DNA from: an uncultured Nioella sp. | Lineage (GTDB): Bacteria; Pseudomonadota; Alphaproteobacteria; Rhodobacterales; Rhodobacteraceae | Direction: 5' to 3' | Assembly (NCBI GenBank): GCA_947495575.1 | Contig: CANLZL010000008.1 | Location: 1 to 64,000 of the forward strand | DNA: 64,000 nt | The notes under the pieces: model-generated | Database searches by the model: none | What the model saw: the letters and a program-made list of their open reading frames with translations, nothing else | What the model was told of the DNA's origin: nothing | Translations under genes and position numbers: made by a program | Shown here: positions 55,338 through 64,000 of the stretch, piece after piece | How the letters are laid out: each line of letters begins with the position of its first letter | Numbering within the stretch: the stretch's first letter is position 1

Positions 55338-56181
55338 ATGGATATGGATGACCTGCACTGCCTGCTTGACGCGGTTTGCGACCCGATCATGATTGAGGCC
55401 GATTGAGGCCGATTGAGGCCGATTGAGGCCGATTGACGCCGATTGGGGCCAACCCGAGCAATATTTCCGCCAATTGGTCGAGATCGACCTGGCGCAATTT
55501 GCCATCTCGATCTGCACCGCTGAGGGTGATTGCATGTCTGCCGGGCAGAGCGGCCAGCCTCTCTCGATCCGGAGCATCTCCTAGGTTTTTGCCCCCATCG
55601 CCGCATTGGGCCGGGTCGGCGATCAGCCCTGGGAACGGGTCGGAAAGGAACCCTCGGACACACCTTTTGACTCGGTCGTTTTGCTGGAAGGCGAACATGG
55701 CAGCCCCTGCTATCCGTTTCTGAACGCCGGGGCGCTGGTCACGACGGACGCGCTGCTGGCCGGGCGGGAGCCGAAGCTGGCGCCTTACCTCGATTCGCAT
55801 GGCAATTTGCAGAACGAACCAAAATTTTCCCTGGGCACCTATTTCCATCAATGCGCCATCGAGATGAGCACCGAGCAATTGGCCCGGGCCGGCCGATCCC
55901 TGGAGGCGCTGCCCTGGGCGCCAAAAGTAATTTCCCCTCTGCACGCGCGGCGGATCAATGCGCTGATGATGACCTGCGGGCATTATGACGGATCGGGCGA
56001 ATTTGCCTTTCAGGTCGGGCTGCCTAGCAAAAGCGGCGTTGACGGCGGACTCTTGATCATCGCGCCGAATATCGCCTCGATCGCCATCTGGTCGCTCGGG
56101 CTGGATAGCTATGGAAATTCAAAGGCCGGCCGCACAACGTCCTACGCCCGTTTGCGCCACGCCGGTTTCGAGATCGCATAG
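55338..56181 (+). pseudogene. Glutaminase A remnant
   Basis: Pieces in several frames match glutaminase: AQFAISICTAEGDCMSAGQ, PLSIRSIS then a stop in place of the active-site lysine codon of SISKVF, GKEPSDTPFDSVVLLE, PFLNAGALVTTDALL, AINALMMTCGHYDGSGEFAF-type sequence and VGLPSKSGVDGGLL at the end. The 5' part is disrupted by a 10-bp tandem repeat (55390-55446) and by frameshifts, and internal segments are missing. The last 191 codons (55606-56181) remain open. Confidence 0.78.
55390..55446. repeat. 10-bp tandem repeat GATTGAGGCC
   Basis: About five and a half copies of GATTGAGGCC stand head to tail near the front of the glutaminase remnant; the fifth copy has GACGCC and the last partial copy GGGGCC. 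Each unit contains an in-frame TGA in one frame. It looks like slippage expansion in DNA no longer under selection. Confidence 0.9.
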
Positions 56182-56708
56182 AGCGCATGGTCGACCGAGA
56201 CGCCATAGAGCGTCTCGGCCCCTGCTTTGATGCCGATCTGGGACAGGCCAAGCCGGTCGCAGATTGCCCGGCTTTTCCGATTGGCCTCGGCAACCGAGAT
56301 CTGCACTTCGTCCAGGCCCAGATCCTCAAGCGCGTGGCTGATGAATGCGGCGACGCAGCGTGTTACGGTCCCCTGACCTTCCGCATCCGGAGACAGCCAA
56401 TAGCCGATATTGGCCAGGCCGGTTCCGCGGCAGATATTTCGCAAACTGCACATTCCGACCAGGCGATCCTTCCAAAACACCCCGCAGGTAACAGCCGTTC
56501 CCGCCACGATCTCGGCGGCCGCTTTATCGATGGTGTTTTGTGTATCCGCCGCCGAAATCGTGCCGTCAAGCCAACCCAACCATTCCCGCAGATGGTCTCG
56601 GTTCTGGTCGACCAGTTGAAACAGGTCGTCGGCATCCTCGCGGGTCAGCACGTGCATTGCGACGCCATTGCCAAGGTCAAAGTCCGTTTTGAGGCGGTGT
56701 CGGTCCAT
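56142..56708 (-). CDS. GNAT family N-acetyltransferase (RimJ/RimL type)
   Basis: A 188-residue acetyltransferase with LREWLGWLDGTISAADTQNTI typical of RimJ/RimL-like proteins, the acetyl-CoA segment IGYWLSPDAEGQGTVTRCVAAF and the C-terminal NRKSRAICDRLGL. Upstream open frame to 56903 is rejected since family sequence begins at MDRHRLKTDF. It is the last gene of the leftward C15 peptidase/peptide transporter operon and its end overlaps the glutaminase remnant by 40 bases. Confidence 0.88.
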   Translation of the reverse strand: MDRHRLKTDFDLGNGVAMHVLTREDADDLFQLVDQNRDHLREWLGWLDGTISAADTQNTIDKAAAEIVAGTAVTCGVFWKDRLVGMCSLRNICRGTGLANIGYWLSPDAEGQGTVTRCVAAFISHALEDLGLDEVQISVAEANRKSRAICDRLGLSQIGIKAGAETLYGVSVDHALYAISKPAWRKRA

Positions 56709-56791
56709 TTTCTTCGGGTCCTGAAATCTCTTTAAAGAGTGGAGGCGACCGGCGGTTGGCCGGTCGCTCCTCTCGGTTCTTTGGCGCTTGT

Positions 56792-57670
56792 TCAGCGCGA
56801 AGTGCGCCCAAGCGGGTCCAACTCGTCCCGCAGCCAATCGCCCAACAGATTGAGGCCCAACACCGTCAGCATGATCGTCACACCAGGGAAGACCGTCACC
56901 CACCAGGCGGTCTGGATGTAGTTGCGGCCTTCGGACAGCATGCCGCCCCAGGTCGGTGTCTGCGGATCCGCACCCAACCCCAGGAAGGTCAGGCTGCTTT
57001 CCAGAAGGATGTTATTGGCCACGTTGAGTGTCAGAAGGATGATCAGCGGCCCCAGGGCATTGGGCAGGATATGCCCGAAAATGATCTTTCGGTCGCGAAG
57101 CCCGTAACTACGGGCGGCCTGCACAAATTCGCGCTCGCGCAGCGACAGGACCGAGCTGCGCACCAGACGGGCATACTGCACCCATTGCGAGACGATCATC
57201 AGTACGATGATCCGGTCGGTCCCAGGCCCGACAATGGCAATGACCGTGATCGCCAGAAGGATGAAGGGCAGCGCCAGTTGGATGTCGGCAAAGCGCATGA
57301 TCAGCGTATCCCAAAGGCCGCGGTAATAGCCCGCCAGCAGGCCGATCACCGTGCCCAGAACCACCGCACCAGCGGCTGAGAGGATGCCGACGGTGAAGGA
57401 TATCCGCCCGCCAAGGATCACCCGTTCTAGGATGTCGCGGCCCAGGGGATCAGTGCCCAATGGGTGCTCCCAGCTCAGGAAGGGCGGAGTCAGACGGGCC
57501 ATCAGGTCGACCGTGCGCCCGCCTTCGGGGAAAAGCCAGGTAGCGGCCAGAACCAACGCCCCTAGGATGCCGGTCAGCACAATGCCGGCGATGAACTCGA
57601 ATTTGAAGAACCGGTGATATTTTCGGCGAAAGCTCACGCGGGGTTTCACATTTTGCGTTTGATCGGTCAT
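56792..57670 (-). CDS. Peptide ABC transporter permease (DppC type)
   Basis: A 292-residue permease with the GTDPLGRDILERVILGGRISF signature, six helices and coupling loop REREFVQAARSYGLRDRKIIFGHILPN. ATG 57670 begins one base after the DppB stop codon (TGAGATG), so the two are coupled. Confidence 0.94.
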   Translation of the reverse strand: MTDQTQNVKPRVSFRRKYHRFFKFEFIAGIVLTGILGALVLAATWLFPEGGRTVDLMARLTPPFLSWEHPLGTDPLGRDILERVILGGRISFTVGILSAAGAVVLGTVIGLLAGYYRGLWDTLIMRFADIQLALPFILLAITVIAIVGPGTDRIIVLMIVSQWVQYARLVRSSVLSLREREFVQAARSYGLRDRKIIFGHILPNALGPLIILLTLNVANNILLESSLTFLGLGADPQTPTWGGMLSEGRNYIQTAWWVTVFPGVTIMLTVLGLNLLGDWLRDELDPLGRTSR

Positions 57671-57671
57671 C

Positions 57672-58598
57672 TCAAGCCACCCGAATACGAGGATCAATCA
57701 GGCCGTAGATCAGATCGACAGCCAGGTTCACGCCAACGATCATGATCGCGAGGATCGAGACTGTGGCCTGCAAGAGTGGGTAATCCCTCTGGGCGATGGC
57801 CTCGACCGAGAGCGTGCCCATGCCGGGCCAGTTGAAGACCAGCTCGACCACGACCAGCCCGCCAATGAGGTTGCCGAATTGCAGACCCATGAAGGTCACC
57901 AGCGCGATGGCACCGTTTCTGAGCGCGTGTTTGTAGATCACCTTGCGCTCGCTCAGCCCTTTGGCGCGGGCCACCATCACATATTGGGCCGAGAGGATTT
58001 CGAGCATCGTGGTTCGCACCAGACGCACATTGGTCGCGGTCAGGATGATGCCGATGGTCACCGCCGGCAGCACCAGCGAAGCCAGCCCGGTATACCCGCT
58101 AGCCGGAAAGATCGGGAAGGTGATGGAAAAGACCAGCACCAGCATGATGCCGAGCCAGAAATTCGGGAAGGAGAGGCCGACAAGCGACAGCACCCGGATG
58201 ACCTGATCGGCCAACCCACCTTTATGGACCGCCGAATAGATGCCGAGCGGGATCGAGATCAGGATCGATACCAGCATCGAGGTGGCCGCCAGCAGCAAGG
58301 TTGCGGGCATCGCGACAGCGATCAGGTCCCAGACCGGACCACGGAAGAAGGAATCGCCGAGATCGCCCGTCACCAGGCTTTTTATGAAGTCGTAATATTG
58401 CATTAAAAACGGCTGGTTCAGCCCAAGCGATTCCCGGATTCGGGCGAGGTCTTCTTCGGTCACATTGCTGGCCTCGGAAACCATCATCACCACCGGATCA
58501 CCGGTCAGCCGGATCGCGAAGGCGACAAAGAGAGTGACGGCCATGGTGACCAATATGGCCTGCAGCAACCGCACGGTTATGAACCTTATGACGGGCAT
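57672..58598 (-). CDS. Peptide ABC transporter permease (DppB type)
   Basis: A 308-residue DppB-type permease: RFITVRLLQAILVTMAVTLFV helix, a periplasmic stretch with RIRESLGLNQPFLMQYYDFI, and the coupling segment SAQYVMVARAKGLSERKVIYKHALRN. AGGACAGGA precedes the ATG. It follows the binding protein gene after a gap holding a long-range hairpin. Confidence 0.94.
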   Translation of the reverse strand: MPVIRFITVRLLQAILVTMAVTLFVAFAIRLTGDPVVMMVSEASNVTEEDLARIRESLGLNQPFLMQYYDFIKSLVTGDLGDSFFRGPVWDLIAVAMPATLLLAATSMLVSILISIPLGIYSAVHKGGLADQVIRVLSLVGLSFPNFWLGIMLVLVFSITFPIFPASGYTGLASLVLPAVTIGIILTATNVRLVRTTMLEILSAQYVMVARAKGLSERKVIYKHALRNGAIALVTFMGLQFGNLIGGLVVVELVFNWPGMGTLSVEAIAQRDYPLLQATVSILAIMIVGVNLAVDLIYGLIDPRIRVA

Positions 58599-58660
58599 TG
58601 ATCCTGTCCTTTCAAAGGGATTTGGAGATTTCGGGCGATCAGATATGCCCGACGATCTAA

Positions 58661-58708
58661 TCCGGGGCCGCTATACACCGATCATCGGCGGGAGAGGGCG
58701 GCCCCGGA
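58661..58708. repeat. Long inverted repeat between binding protein and permease genes
   Basis: TCCGGGGCCGC (58661-58671) and GCGGCCCCGGA (58698-58708) are perfect 11-bp complements around a 26-base loop that itself contains CGATCATCG. Lying 9 bases after the binding protein stop, it is probably an mRNA-stabilising or attenuating hairpin. Confidence 0.7.
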
Positions 58709-58716
58709 TATCCCCG

Positions 58717-60267
58717 TCACTCGACGGAGATATTCATGTAACGCATCCGGCTATCGGGGGCCGGGACAAAGCCCTGAACCCGCTCGTTCACGCCGTAGAG
58801 CGTCGCCGTGTTGTAAAGCGGCAGGTCCAGCGCGTTTTCATTGGCATAGGCGGCCACATCCTGCAGCGCCTGTTCGCGCACATCGCGGTCATAGGTCGAA
58901 CGCTCTAGATCGAGCAGCGCGTTCAGATGCGCATCGTCGATATAGGGGTTGTTGCGCTCGCCGGTGTGGTAGAGCAGATAGGCGGTGTTGTCGAAATCGA
59001 AGGTCCAGCCGCCCCAGCCAAAGAGATACATCTCTCCGGTGCGCCCATTGGCCAGGATGTCGTTGAAATACACGCTGGTTTCATGGCTGCGGATATTGAG
59101 TTCTAGCCCGACCGCCTGCAGATAGGCGGCAATCACCTGGCTGATCTCGCGGAACGTGTCATTGCTGTTGTTCATATCCAGGGTGATTTCGGTCCTCGGC
59201 GCTACACCGGCCTCGGCCAGCAGAGCACGGGCGCCTTCAGGGTCAAAGGGATAAGGCTCAAGCGCCATGTCATAACCGAAAGAACCGGCACCCTGCGCGC
59301 TTGCAATCGGGCTGGCCAGACCGCCCAGCATGGCTTCGATGATCGTGGGCCGGTCAATCGCCATGGTAATGGCGCGGCGCACCCGCGGATCCTGGGTAAT
59401 GCCTTCGTTGATGTGGAAGCGCAGGATTGTCACGCTTGGCCCGTCGACGGTCACCAACCCGACATTGCCGGCGTTGCGGATGGTTTCGACCGAGTTGGTT
59501 TCGATATCGAGCGAAATATCGACCCCGCCCGACAGCAGTTCGGACATTCGGGTGGCGGCCTCCGGGATGAAACGGATATTCACCTCATCCACCTGCGCCT
59601 CGCCGTTCCAATAGCCATCGAACCGGGCCAGTTGCAGACCGACGGTGGGGGTATATTCGACCACCTGGAACGGGCCGGTGCCGACCGGGTGCATGTCAAA
59701 GGCCTCTTCGCCGACCTCTTCGATATATTGCGGCGGCACGATCATGGCGCCGTATCCGGCCAGCTTGGTGATCAGCACCGGATCGGGCTGGTTCATCAGG
59801 AAATCGACCGTCTGTTCATCGACGACCTCGATACTGTCGATCGAGGTGTAGTTCGCGCGTTGCGGACCAGCGGCGCCGGCCTCACCCAGAAGCCGCTCGA
59901 AGGTGTATTGCACGGCTTCGGCGTTGAAGGGCTCGCCATTATGGAACACCACGCCCTCGCGCAGGTGGAAGCGGATGCGGGTATCGTCATCGAGGAATTC
60001 CCAGCTGGTGGCCAGCCCCGGCTCCAGCTCCAGATCTTCATTGCGCAGGATCAGCCCTTCGAAGATGTTGCTGGCGACCGAGCCCCAGGCCACGCGGAAC
60101 GTGTCAATCGGGTCCAGATTCTGCGGATCGCGCGATTGGGCGACGGTCAGCACGCTCTGCGCTTCGGCCTGGCCGGGAGCGACCACCGGCAGCACCGCCA
60201 GCGCGGCAGCAAGCGCGACACTGCGTCGGGGCAGCTGGCCCAACAAACTGGTAAGAAATGACGTCAT
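58717..60267 (-). CDS. Peptide ABC transporter substrate-binding protein, family 5
   Basis: A 516-residue periplasmic protein with a signal peptide (about residues 1-36, with a hydrophobic core ALAAALAVLPVVA and end AEA). Family 5 features: DPQNLDPIDTFRVAWGSVASNIFEGLI, REGVVFHNGEPFNAEAVQYTFERLL, MHPVGTGPFQVVEYTP and RVRRAITMAIDRPTIIEAML. ATG 60267 is preferred over the longer frame because the signal peptide follows. Confidence 0.93.
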   Translation of the reverse strand: MTSFLTSLLGQLPRRSVALAAALAVLPVVAPGQAEAQSVLTVAQSRDPQNLDPIDTFRVAWGSVASNIFEGLILRNEDLELEPGLATSWEFLDDDTRIRFHLREGVVFHNGEPFNAEAVQYTFERLLGEAGAAGPQRANYTSIDSIEVVDEQTVDFLMNQPDPVLITKLAGYGAMIVPPQYIEEVGEEAFDMHPVGTGPFQVVEYTPTVGLQLARFDGYWNGEAQVDEVNIRFIPEAATRMSELLSGGVDISLDIETNSVETIRNAGNVGLVTVDGPSVTILRFHINEGITQDPRVRRAITMAIDRPTIIEAMLGGLASPIASAQGAGSFGYDMALEPYPFDPEGARALLAEAGVAPRTEITLDMNNSNDTFREISQVIAAYLQAVGLELNIRSHETSVYFNDILANGRTGEMYLFGWGGWTFDFDNTAYLLYHTGERNNPYIDDAHLNALLDLERSTYDRDVREQALQDVAAYANENALDLPLYNTATLYGVNERVQGFVPAPDSRMRYMNISVE

Positions 60268-60326
60268 TCTTTTTCTCCTGTTGTGGATTTTCTGTGGGGC
60301 GGCATCCGCGGTATGCAGGATTGCCG

Positions 60327-62195
60327 TCAAGCCAACTGCAGCCCGTCGAAACCTTTGGTTCCGCGGGCCACCAGATGACCGGTTGCGACCTCCTCAAGCG
60401 GGAGGATCTGCGGTTCATCACCCACCGCGCGGGTGGCGCTTGGGATCTCACCTTCCAGTGGCTTGCGATCGGGCCGGTTGCCCGGGTCGAGCACCGGCAC
60501 CGCCGCAAGCAGGCGCCGGGTATAGGGGTGTTGCGGATTTTCGAAGATCTGCTGGCGGGTGCCTATTTCGACGATTTGGCCCAGATACATCACCGCCACC
60601 CGGTGGCTGACCCGCTCGACCACCGCCATGTCATGTGTGATGAAGAGATAGGCCAAACCTTCCTCGGCCTGCAGCCGCATCAGAAGGTTCACCACTTGCG
60701 CCTGAACCGAGACATCAAGGGCCGAAACCGCCTCATCGGCGATCACCAGACTGGGTTTGCAGGCCAGCGAGCGAGCGATGCAGACCCGCTGGCGCTGGCC
60801 GCCGGAAAACTCATGCGGGTAGCGGTCCACTTGGCTGGAGCTCAGCCCGACCTTTTCCAACAAATCGCAGACATAGTCGCGCCCCTCGGCGCCTGCGCCG
60901 ACGATGTTATGGACCAGCGCCGGTTCCAGAATGCTGTCGCCCACAGTTTTGCGCGGGTTGAGCGAGCCATAGGGGTCCTGGAACACATATTGCGATTGCT
61001 GGCGAAAGGCCGTCCGCTCTTCTTTCGGCAGTGAGAATATATCCTTACCGCGAAAACGAACCGCGCCCGAGACTGGCTCGACCAATTGTTGAATGGTTTT
61101 GCCCACCGTCGATTTGCCGCTGCCGGATTCGCCGACTAGGGCCAGGGTTTCGCCGGGATGGATTTTGAACGAGACCTGTTCGGCGGCATGCACCCGATGG
61201 GTGACGCGGTTCAGCAAACCGCCGCGAATGTCATAGCGCGTTGTCAGCTTGTCGATCTCGATGATCGGCTGCGATTTATCGACCTCGGATATGGCCGGGG
61301 TTTCTTCGGTCGGGGCCTGCCCGGGGATATCGAAGAGTTTCGGCAGGGAAGTACCGGTCATGCTGCCGATCCGAGGGACCGCCGCCAGAAGGGCTTGCGT
61401 ATAGGCGTCCTTTGGAGAGCCCAGAACCTCTTTGGCGCTGCCCATTTCGACGCGTTTGCTGGCCTTCATGACCAGCACGTCATCGGCCATTTCCGAAACC
61501 ACCCCCATGTCGTGGCTGATGAAGATGACCGAGGTGCCGAATTCGGCCTGCAGATCGCGAATGATATTGAGAATCTGTGCCTGAATGGTGACGTCGAGCG
61601 CCGTCGTCGGCTCATCGGCGATCAGGATCTTCGGCTGGCAGGACAGCGCCATCGCAATCATCGCCCGCTGGCGCATGCCGCCGGAGAGCTGATGCGGGTA
61701 GGAATCGAGCATTCGCGCCGCATTGGGCAGCCGGACAAGCTCCAGCGCTTCCCTGGCTTTCCGGCGCGCTGCGCGTTGCGAAATCCCCTGATGCAGCACC
61801 AGGGTTTCGACGATTTGCGAGCCGATAGTGAATACCGGGTTGAGCGAAGTCATCGGCTCCTGAAAGATCATCGCGATCTCATTGCCGCGGATGTGGCGCA
61901 TATCCTCTTCCGCTAAGGTGCAAAGATCGACCTCGCGCCCCAAAACATCGCTCTTGAACAGGATCTTGCCGCTGGCGACCTGTCCGCCCAGATGCCGGAT
62001 CAGCCCAAGCACCGCCAAGGACGATACGGATTTACCCGACCCCGATTCGCCAACGATGGCCAGGGTTTTGTTCCGCGCCAGCGTATAGGACAGGTCATCT
62101 GCGGCCTTTACGGCGCCGGATCCCTGGCCGAATTGCACGGTCAGGTTCTGAACCGACAGCAAAGTATCAGTTGGTAGTGAGGTTTGATTGGTCAT
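60327..62195 (-). CDS. Dual ATP-binding protein of peptide ABC transporter
   Basis: A 622-residue fusion of two ATPase domains. The first has [10 protein letters not shown] (about residues 52-61), [10 protein letters not shown] and [10 protein letters not shown]; the second, from about residue 315, has [24 protein letters not shown] and [10 protein letters not shown], ending with an oligopeptide-binding C-terminal extension ([19 protein letters not shown]). GAGGAGA precedes the ATG. It is the second gene of the operon. Confidence 0.95.
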   Translation of the reverse strand: MTNQTSLPTDTLLSVQNLTVQFGQGSGAVKAADDLSYTLARNKTLAIVGESGSGKSVSSLAVLGLIRHLGGQVASGKILFKSDVLGREVDLCTLAEEDMRHIRGNEIAMIFQEPMTSLNPVFTIGSQIVETLVLHQGISQRAARRKAREALELVRLPNAARMLDSYPHQLSGGMRQRAMIAMALSCQPKILIADEPTTALDVTIQAQILNIIRDLQAEFGTSVIFISHDMGVVSEMADDVLVMKASKRVEMGSAKEVLGSPKDAYTQALLAAVPRIGSMTGTSLPKLFDIPGQAPTEETPAISEVDKSQPIIEIDKLTTRYDIRGGLLNRVTHRVHAAEQVSFKIHPGETLALVGESGSGKSTVGKTIQQLVEPVSGAVRFRGKDIFSLPKEERTAFRQQSQYVFQDPYGSLNPRKTVGDSILEPALVHNIVGAGAEGRDYVCDLLEKVGLSSSQVDRYPHEFSGGQRQRVCIARSLACKPSLVIADEAVSALDVSVQAQVVNLLMRLQAEEGLAYLFITHDMAVVERVSHRVAVMYLGQIVEIGTRQQIFENPQHPYTRRLLAAVPVLDPGNRPDRKPLEGEIPSATRAVGDEPQILPLEEVATGHLVARGTKGFDGLQLA

Positions 62196-62208
62196 CGCGA
62201 AGTCTCCT

Positions 62209-62868
62209 CTACGCCGCTATGTCTGTGGACGGGTTGAAGTCATCGCAGATAACTCCAATGCTCAGCCGAATGGCCGTGGCCATCATCGTGAGGCTCATCG
62301 ACCCGCAGGGCGTGGCGTCATTCGCCGCATTCGCGACATTGTCAGGGGTTTGGGGAACGTGAATGAATCCGCTGCGGATCGGCATATCCATGGCGCGGCT
62401 CAGATGGTTCACGGAATAGAGCATCTGATTGCAAAGATGGGTTCCGGCGTGGAACGACACTCGGGCCGGGATGCCTTGGGCGCAAAGCGCCTCGACGATC
62501 CGGCGGTTTGGAATATCGGCATTATAGGCGTCCGGCCCGCCTTCAAAGATCGGGCTGCAGTCCAGTTGTGCCCCATCCACATCCGGAACCGAGAAATGCC
62601 GCCAATTGATGCCGACCATTTCCGGCTGGATCACCGTACCCGCGGTATTGACGCCAAGACCAAGCCATATATCGGGTCGATGCTCGGTCAGGATCTGGCT
62701 GACGCAATCAGTGAGATCGGAGGTCGAGACTGGAATGACAAGCGAGATGAGCTCGCACCCAACGAAACGCTCGGTGCGCAACATCCGGGCAATCTGCGCC
62801 GCCGGGTTGCACACGGCCTTTGCCCAACGGCCATATCCGGCGAGAACGATTTTTGGGGGATAACTCAT
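62209..62868 (-). CDS. Pyroglutamyl-peptidase-like protein (peptidase C15 fold)
   Basis: A 219-residue protein related to pyrrolidone-carboxylate peptidase. It begins KIVLAGYGRWAKAVCNPAAQIAR, and the catalytic positions can be traced: the glutamate in GTVIQPEMVGINW, the cysteine in HAGTHLCNQMLYSVNH and the histidine in SGFIHVPQTPD. The usual PFGG of the substrate loop is replaced, so specificity may differ from pyroglutamate. GGAG lies 7 bases before ATG 62868. It is the first gene of the peptide transporter operon and divergent from a LysR gene. Confidence 0.85.
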   Translation of the reverse strand: MSYPPKIVLAGYGRWAKAVCNPAAQIARMLRTERFVGCELISLVIPVSTSDLTDCVSQILTEHRPDIWLGLGVNTAGTVIQPEMVGINWRHFSVPDVDGAQLDCSPIFEGGPDAYNADIPNRRIVEALCAQGIPARVSFHAGTHLCNQMLYSVNHLSRAMDMPIRSGFIHVPQTPDNVANAANDATPCGSMSLTMMATAIRLSIGVICDDFNPSTDIAA

Positions 62869-62981
62869 CAGCAACTCCGTCTCAGATTTGACGGGCAGAT
62901 TGCGGAAGCCTTGCAATCATATCAAATTATATTAACCTATGGGTATATGTTATTTTATTATACCAAATGTGAGAGGTGGCG

Positions 62982-63911
62982 ATGAAACACAGGCAGATTG
63001 AGGCGTTTCGGCAGGTCATGCTGACGGGTACGACCATCGGGGCGGCGGATGCCCTTTCGGTCACCCAGCCTGCCATTAGCCGACTGATTTCCGATCTGGA
63101 GTTCGAGCTGGAGTTCAAGCTTTTTGAACGCGTTCGCGGCCGGCTTGAGCCAACACAGGAAGCGCGCCGTTTCATGCGCAGTGTAGAGCGGGTCTATGTG
63201 GGTCTGGACGAGCTTGATACGGCGGCAAACCTGATCCGGGCCAGCGAGCCCGACGATCTGACGATCTGCGCGACCCCGTCGATTTCGACCTTTGTCCTGC
63301 CCCGTGCCATCAAATCCTTTCGAAACGAATATCCCAGTGTCGGGTTGCGGATCGAAAACGTGGCTTCCTCCGAGATTGCCCGAAGCCTGAAATCGCTACG
63401 GGCCGATGTCGGTGTTTCCCATGCATTTCCAGAGGTTAGCGGTGTCGTTCAGGAAACCCTGGTAGAGGCTTCCCATGTCTGTGCGATGCCCGAAGATCAC
63501 CGGCTGTCTCGGTTGGAGGTCGTGACGCCAGCTGATCTCGAAGGGGAGAATGTCATCCGGATTTTGCCCGTTGGTATGGTGAATTGGGAACAGACAAAGC
63601 AAACACTGGTCAAAGCTGGAATCCGCTTTGATTCAAATCTGGGCATCCAGAGTTCACACACCGGTTACAGCCTGATTGCCGCGGGGCATGCAATTGCCCT
63701 GATCGAACCCTTTGCGGCAAAAATTTGGGAGAATAACGGTGTGGTCACGCGGCCTTTTGAACCCCGGTTACATTATCGCTACGTCGTCGCCTATGGTGAA
63801 AACAACCAAACACCTGCCCCCCTGAGCACGCTGGTTTCTTGCATTAAGGCCACGCTAAATGGAGGCCGATTGGGGTTTGATCACGTCAGTACGAGCCGCG
63901 ATAGCCTGTGA
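62982..63911 (+). CDS. LysR family regulator of the peptide transporter operon
   Basis: A 309-residue LysR protein: winged helix at residues 1-60 (KHRQIEAFRQVMLTGTTIGAADALSVTQPAISRLISDLE) and a ligand domain of about 90-295, closest in style to the NocR/OccR opine and amino-acid group. ATG 62982 has GAGAGG 5 bases upstream; a GTG two codons earlier is possible. The 113-base AT-rich divergent region with ATATCAAATTATAT-like symmetry should hold its operator and both promoters. Confidence 0.9.
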   Translation: MKHRQIEAFRQVMLTGTTIGAADALSVTQPAISRLISDLEFELEFKLFERVRGRLEPTQEARRFMRSVERVYVGLDELDTAANLIRASEPDDLTICATPSISTFVLPRAIKSFRNEYPSVGLRIENVASSEIARSLKSLRADVGVSHAFPEVSGVVQETLVEASHVCAMPEDHRLSRLEVVTPADLEGENVIRILPVGMVNWEQTKQTLVKAGIRFDSNLGIQSSHTGYSLIAAGHAIALIEPFAAKIWENNGVVTRPFEPRLHYRYVVAYGENNQTPAPLSTLVSCIKATLNGGRLGFDHVSTSRDSL

Positions 63912-64000
63912 CCAATATCCCGCGAGATTTCGCATGATTTCGTGTTGCTAGCAAATACGCCCACTGATCCAGCCCCTGCTTCACCTGACGTTTAAGTGGT

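Noticed and set aside
55390-55446. Tandem repeat considered as a CRISPR array
   Set aside because: The units are 10 bp with no spacers; no CRISPR-like direct repeats with unique spacers were seen anywhere in the window.
59413-60261. 282-residue open frame on the plus strand
   Set aside because: It lies antisense within the peptide-binding protein gene, with no recognisable domain.
63912-64000. Possible gene fragment at the right edge
   Set aside because: A minus-strand frame reads PLKRQVKQGLDQWAYLLATR near the edge but runs without a stop toward the LysR gene; 89 bases are too few to support a call.

Overview
The window reads as chromosomal DNA from a marine Rhodobacterales (Roseobacter-group) alphaproteobacterium. 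This rests on gene content and style: many ABC and TRAP-type uptake genes, a PuuD-type membrane urate oxidase, an alphaproteobacterial urease operon, two CaiB/BaiF CoA-transferases, and frequent ATGA/GTGA stop-start overlaps. The species cannot be named from the sequence.

Layout. 1-6.4 kb: end of an unidentified gene, a DUF1523 protein, an M20 peptidase, a VOC protein, a 45-aa microprotein, a small membrane protein, an MmyB-type XRE regulator and panBC. 6.5-16.5 kb: a peptide-type ABC transporter whose binding protein is separated from its permease/ATPase/aldehyde dehydrogenase operon by two opposite-strand genes (an MDR oxidoreductase and a 718-aa exported beta-propeller/phytase-like protein). 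16.5-17.7 kb: rpe and a single-domain globin. 17.7-30.0 kb: a purine-nitrogen island with urate oxidase puuD, a LysR regulator, HIU hydrolase, a PuuE-OHCU decarboxylase fusion, ureidoglycolate lyase, an NCS2 permease, ureidoglycine aminohydrolase and the urease operon ureD-A-(small His-rich ORF)-B-C-E-F-G. Together these take urate to glyoxylate, CO2 and ammonia; the allantoate amidohydrolase step is absent here.

30.2-35.0 kb: an alpha/beta hydrolase, then a tight cassette of two zinc-ribbon DUF4178 proteins, a small membrane protein, a DUF350 protein and a membrane-fused spermidine-synthase-like enzyme. This is the best candidate for a poorly described system. 35.0-41.2 kb: GH42 beta-galactosidase, a sugar ABC importer without its own ATPase, and a divergent AraC regulator. 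41.2-51.2 kb: an unusual sugar/acyl-CoA catabolic cluster (amidohydrolase, CoA-transferase, MaoC hydratase, ribose-type ABC importer, IclR regulator, Gfo/Idh/MocA dehydrogenase, rhamnose-mutarotase-like protein, second CoA-transferase).

51.2-56.2 kb is a decayed accessory region next to tRNA-Ser(GCT): the tip of an RHS polymorphic toxin with an AHH nuclease domain and a frameshifted immunity gene, the N-terminal piece of an integrase, and remnants of a TRAP permease, a MarR-like regulator and a glutaminase that contains a 10-bp tandem repeat. 56.1-63.9 kb: an operon of a pyroglutamyl-peptidase-like enzyme, a full peptide ABC transporter and a GNAT acetyltransferase, with a divergent LysR regulator.
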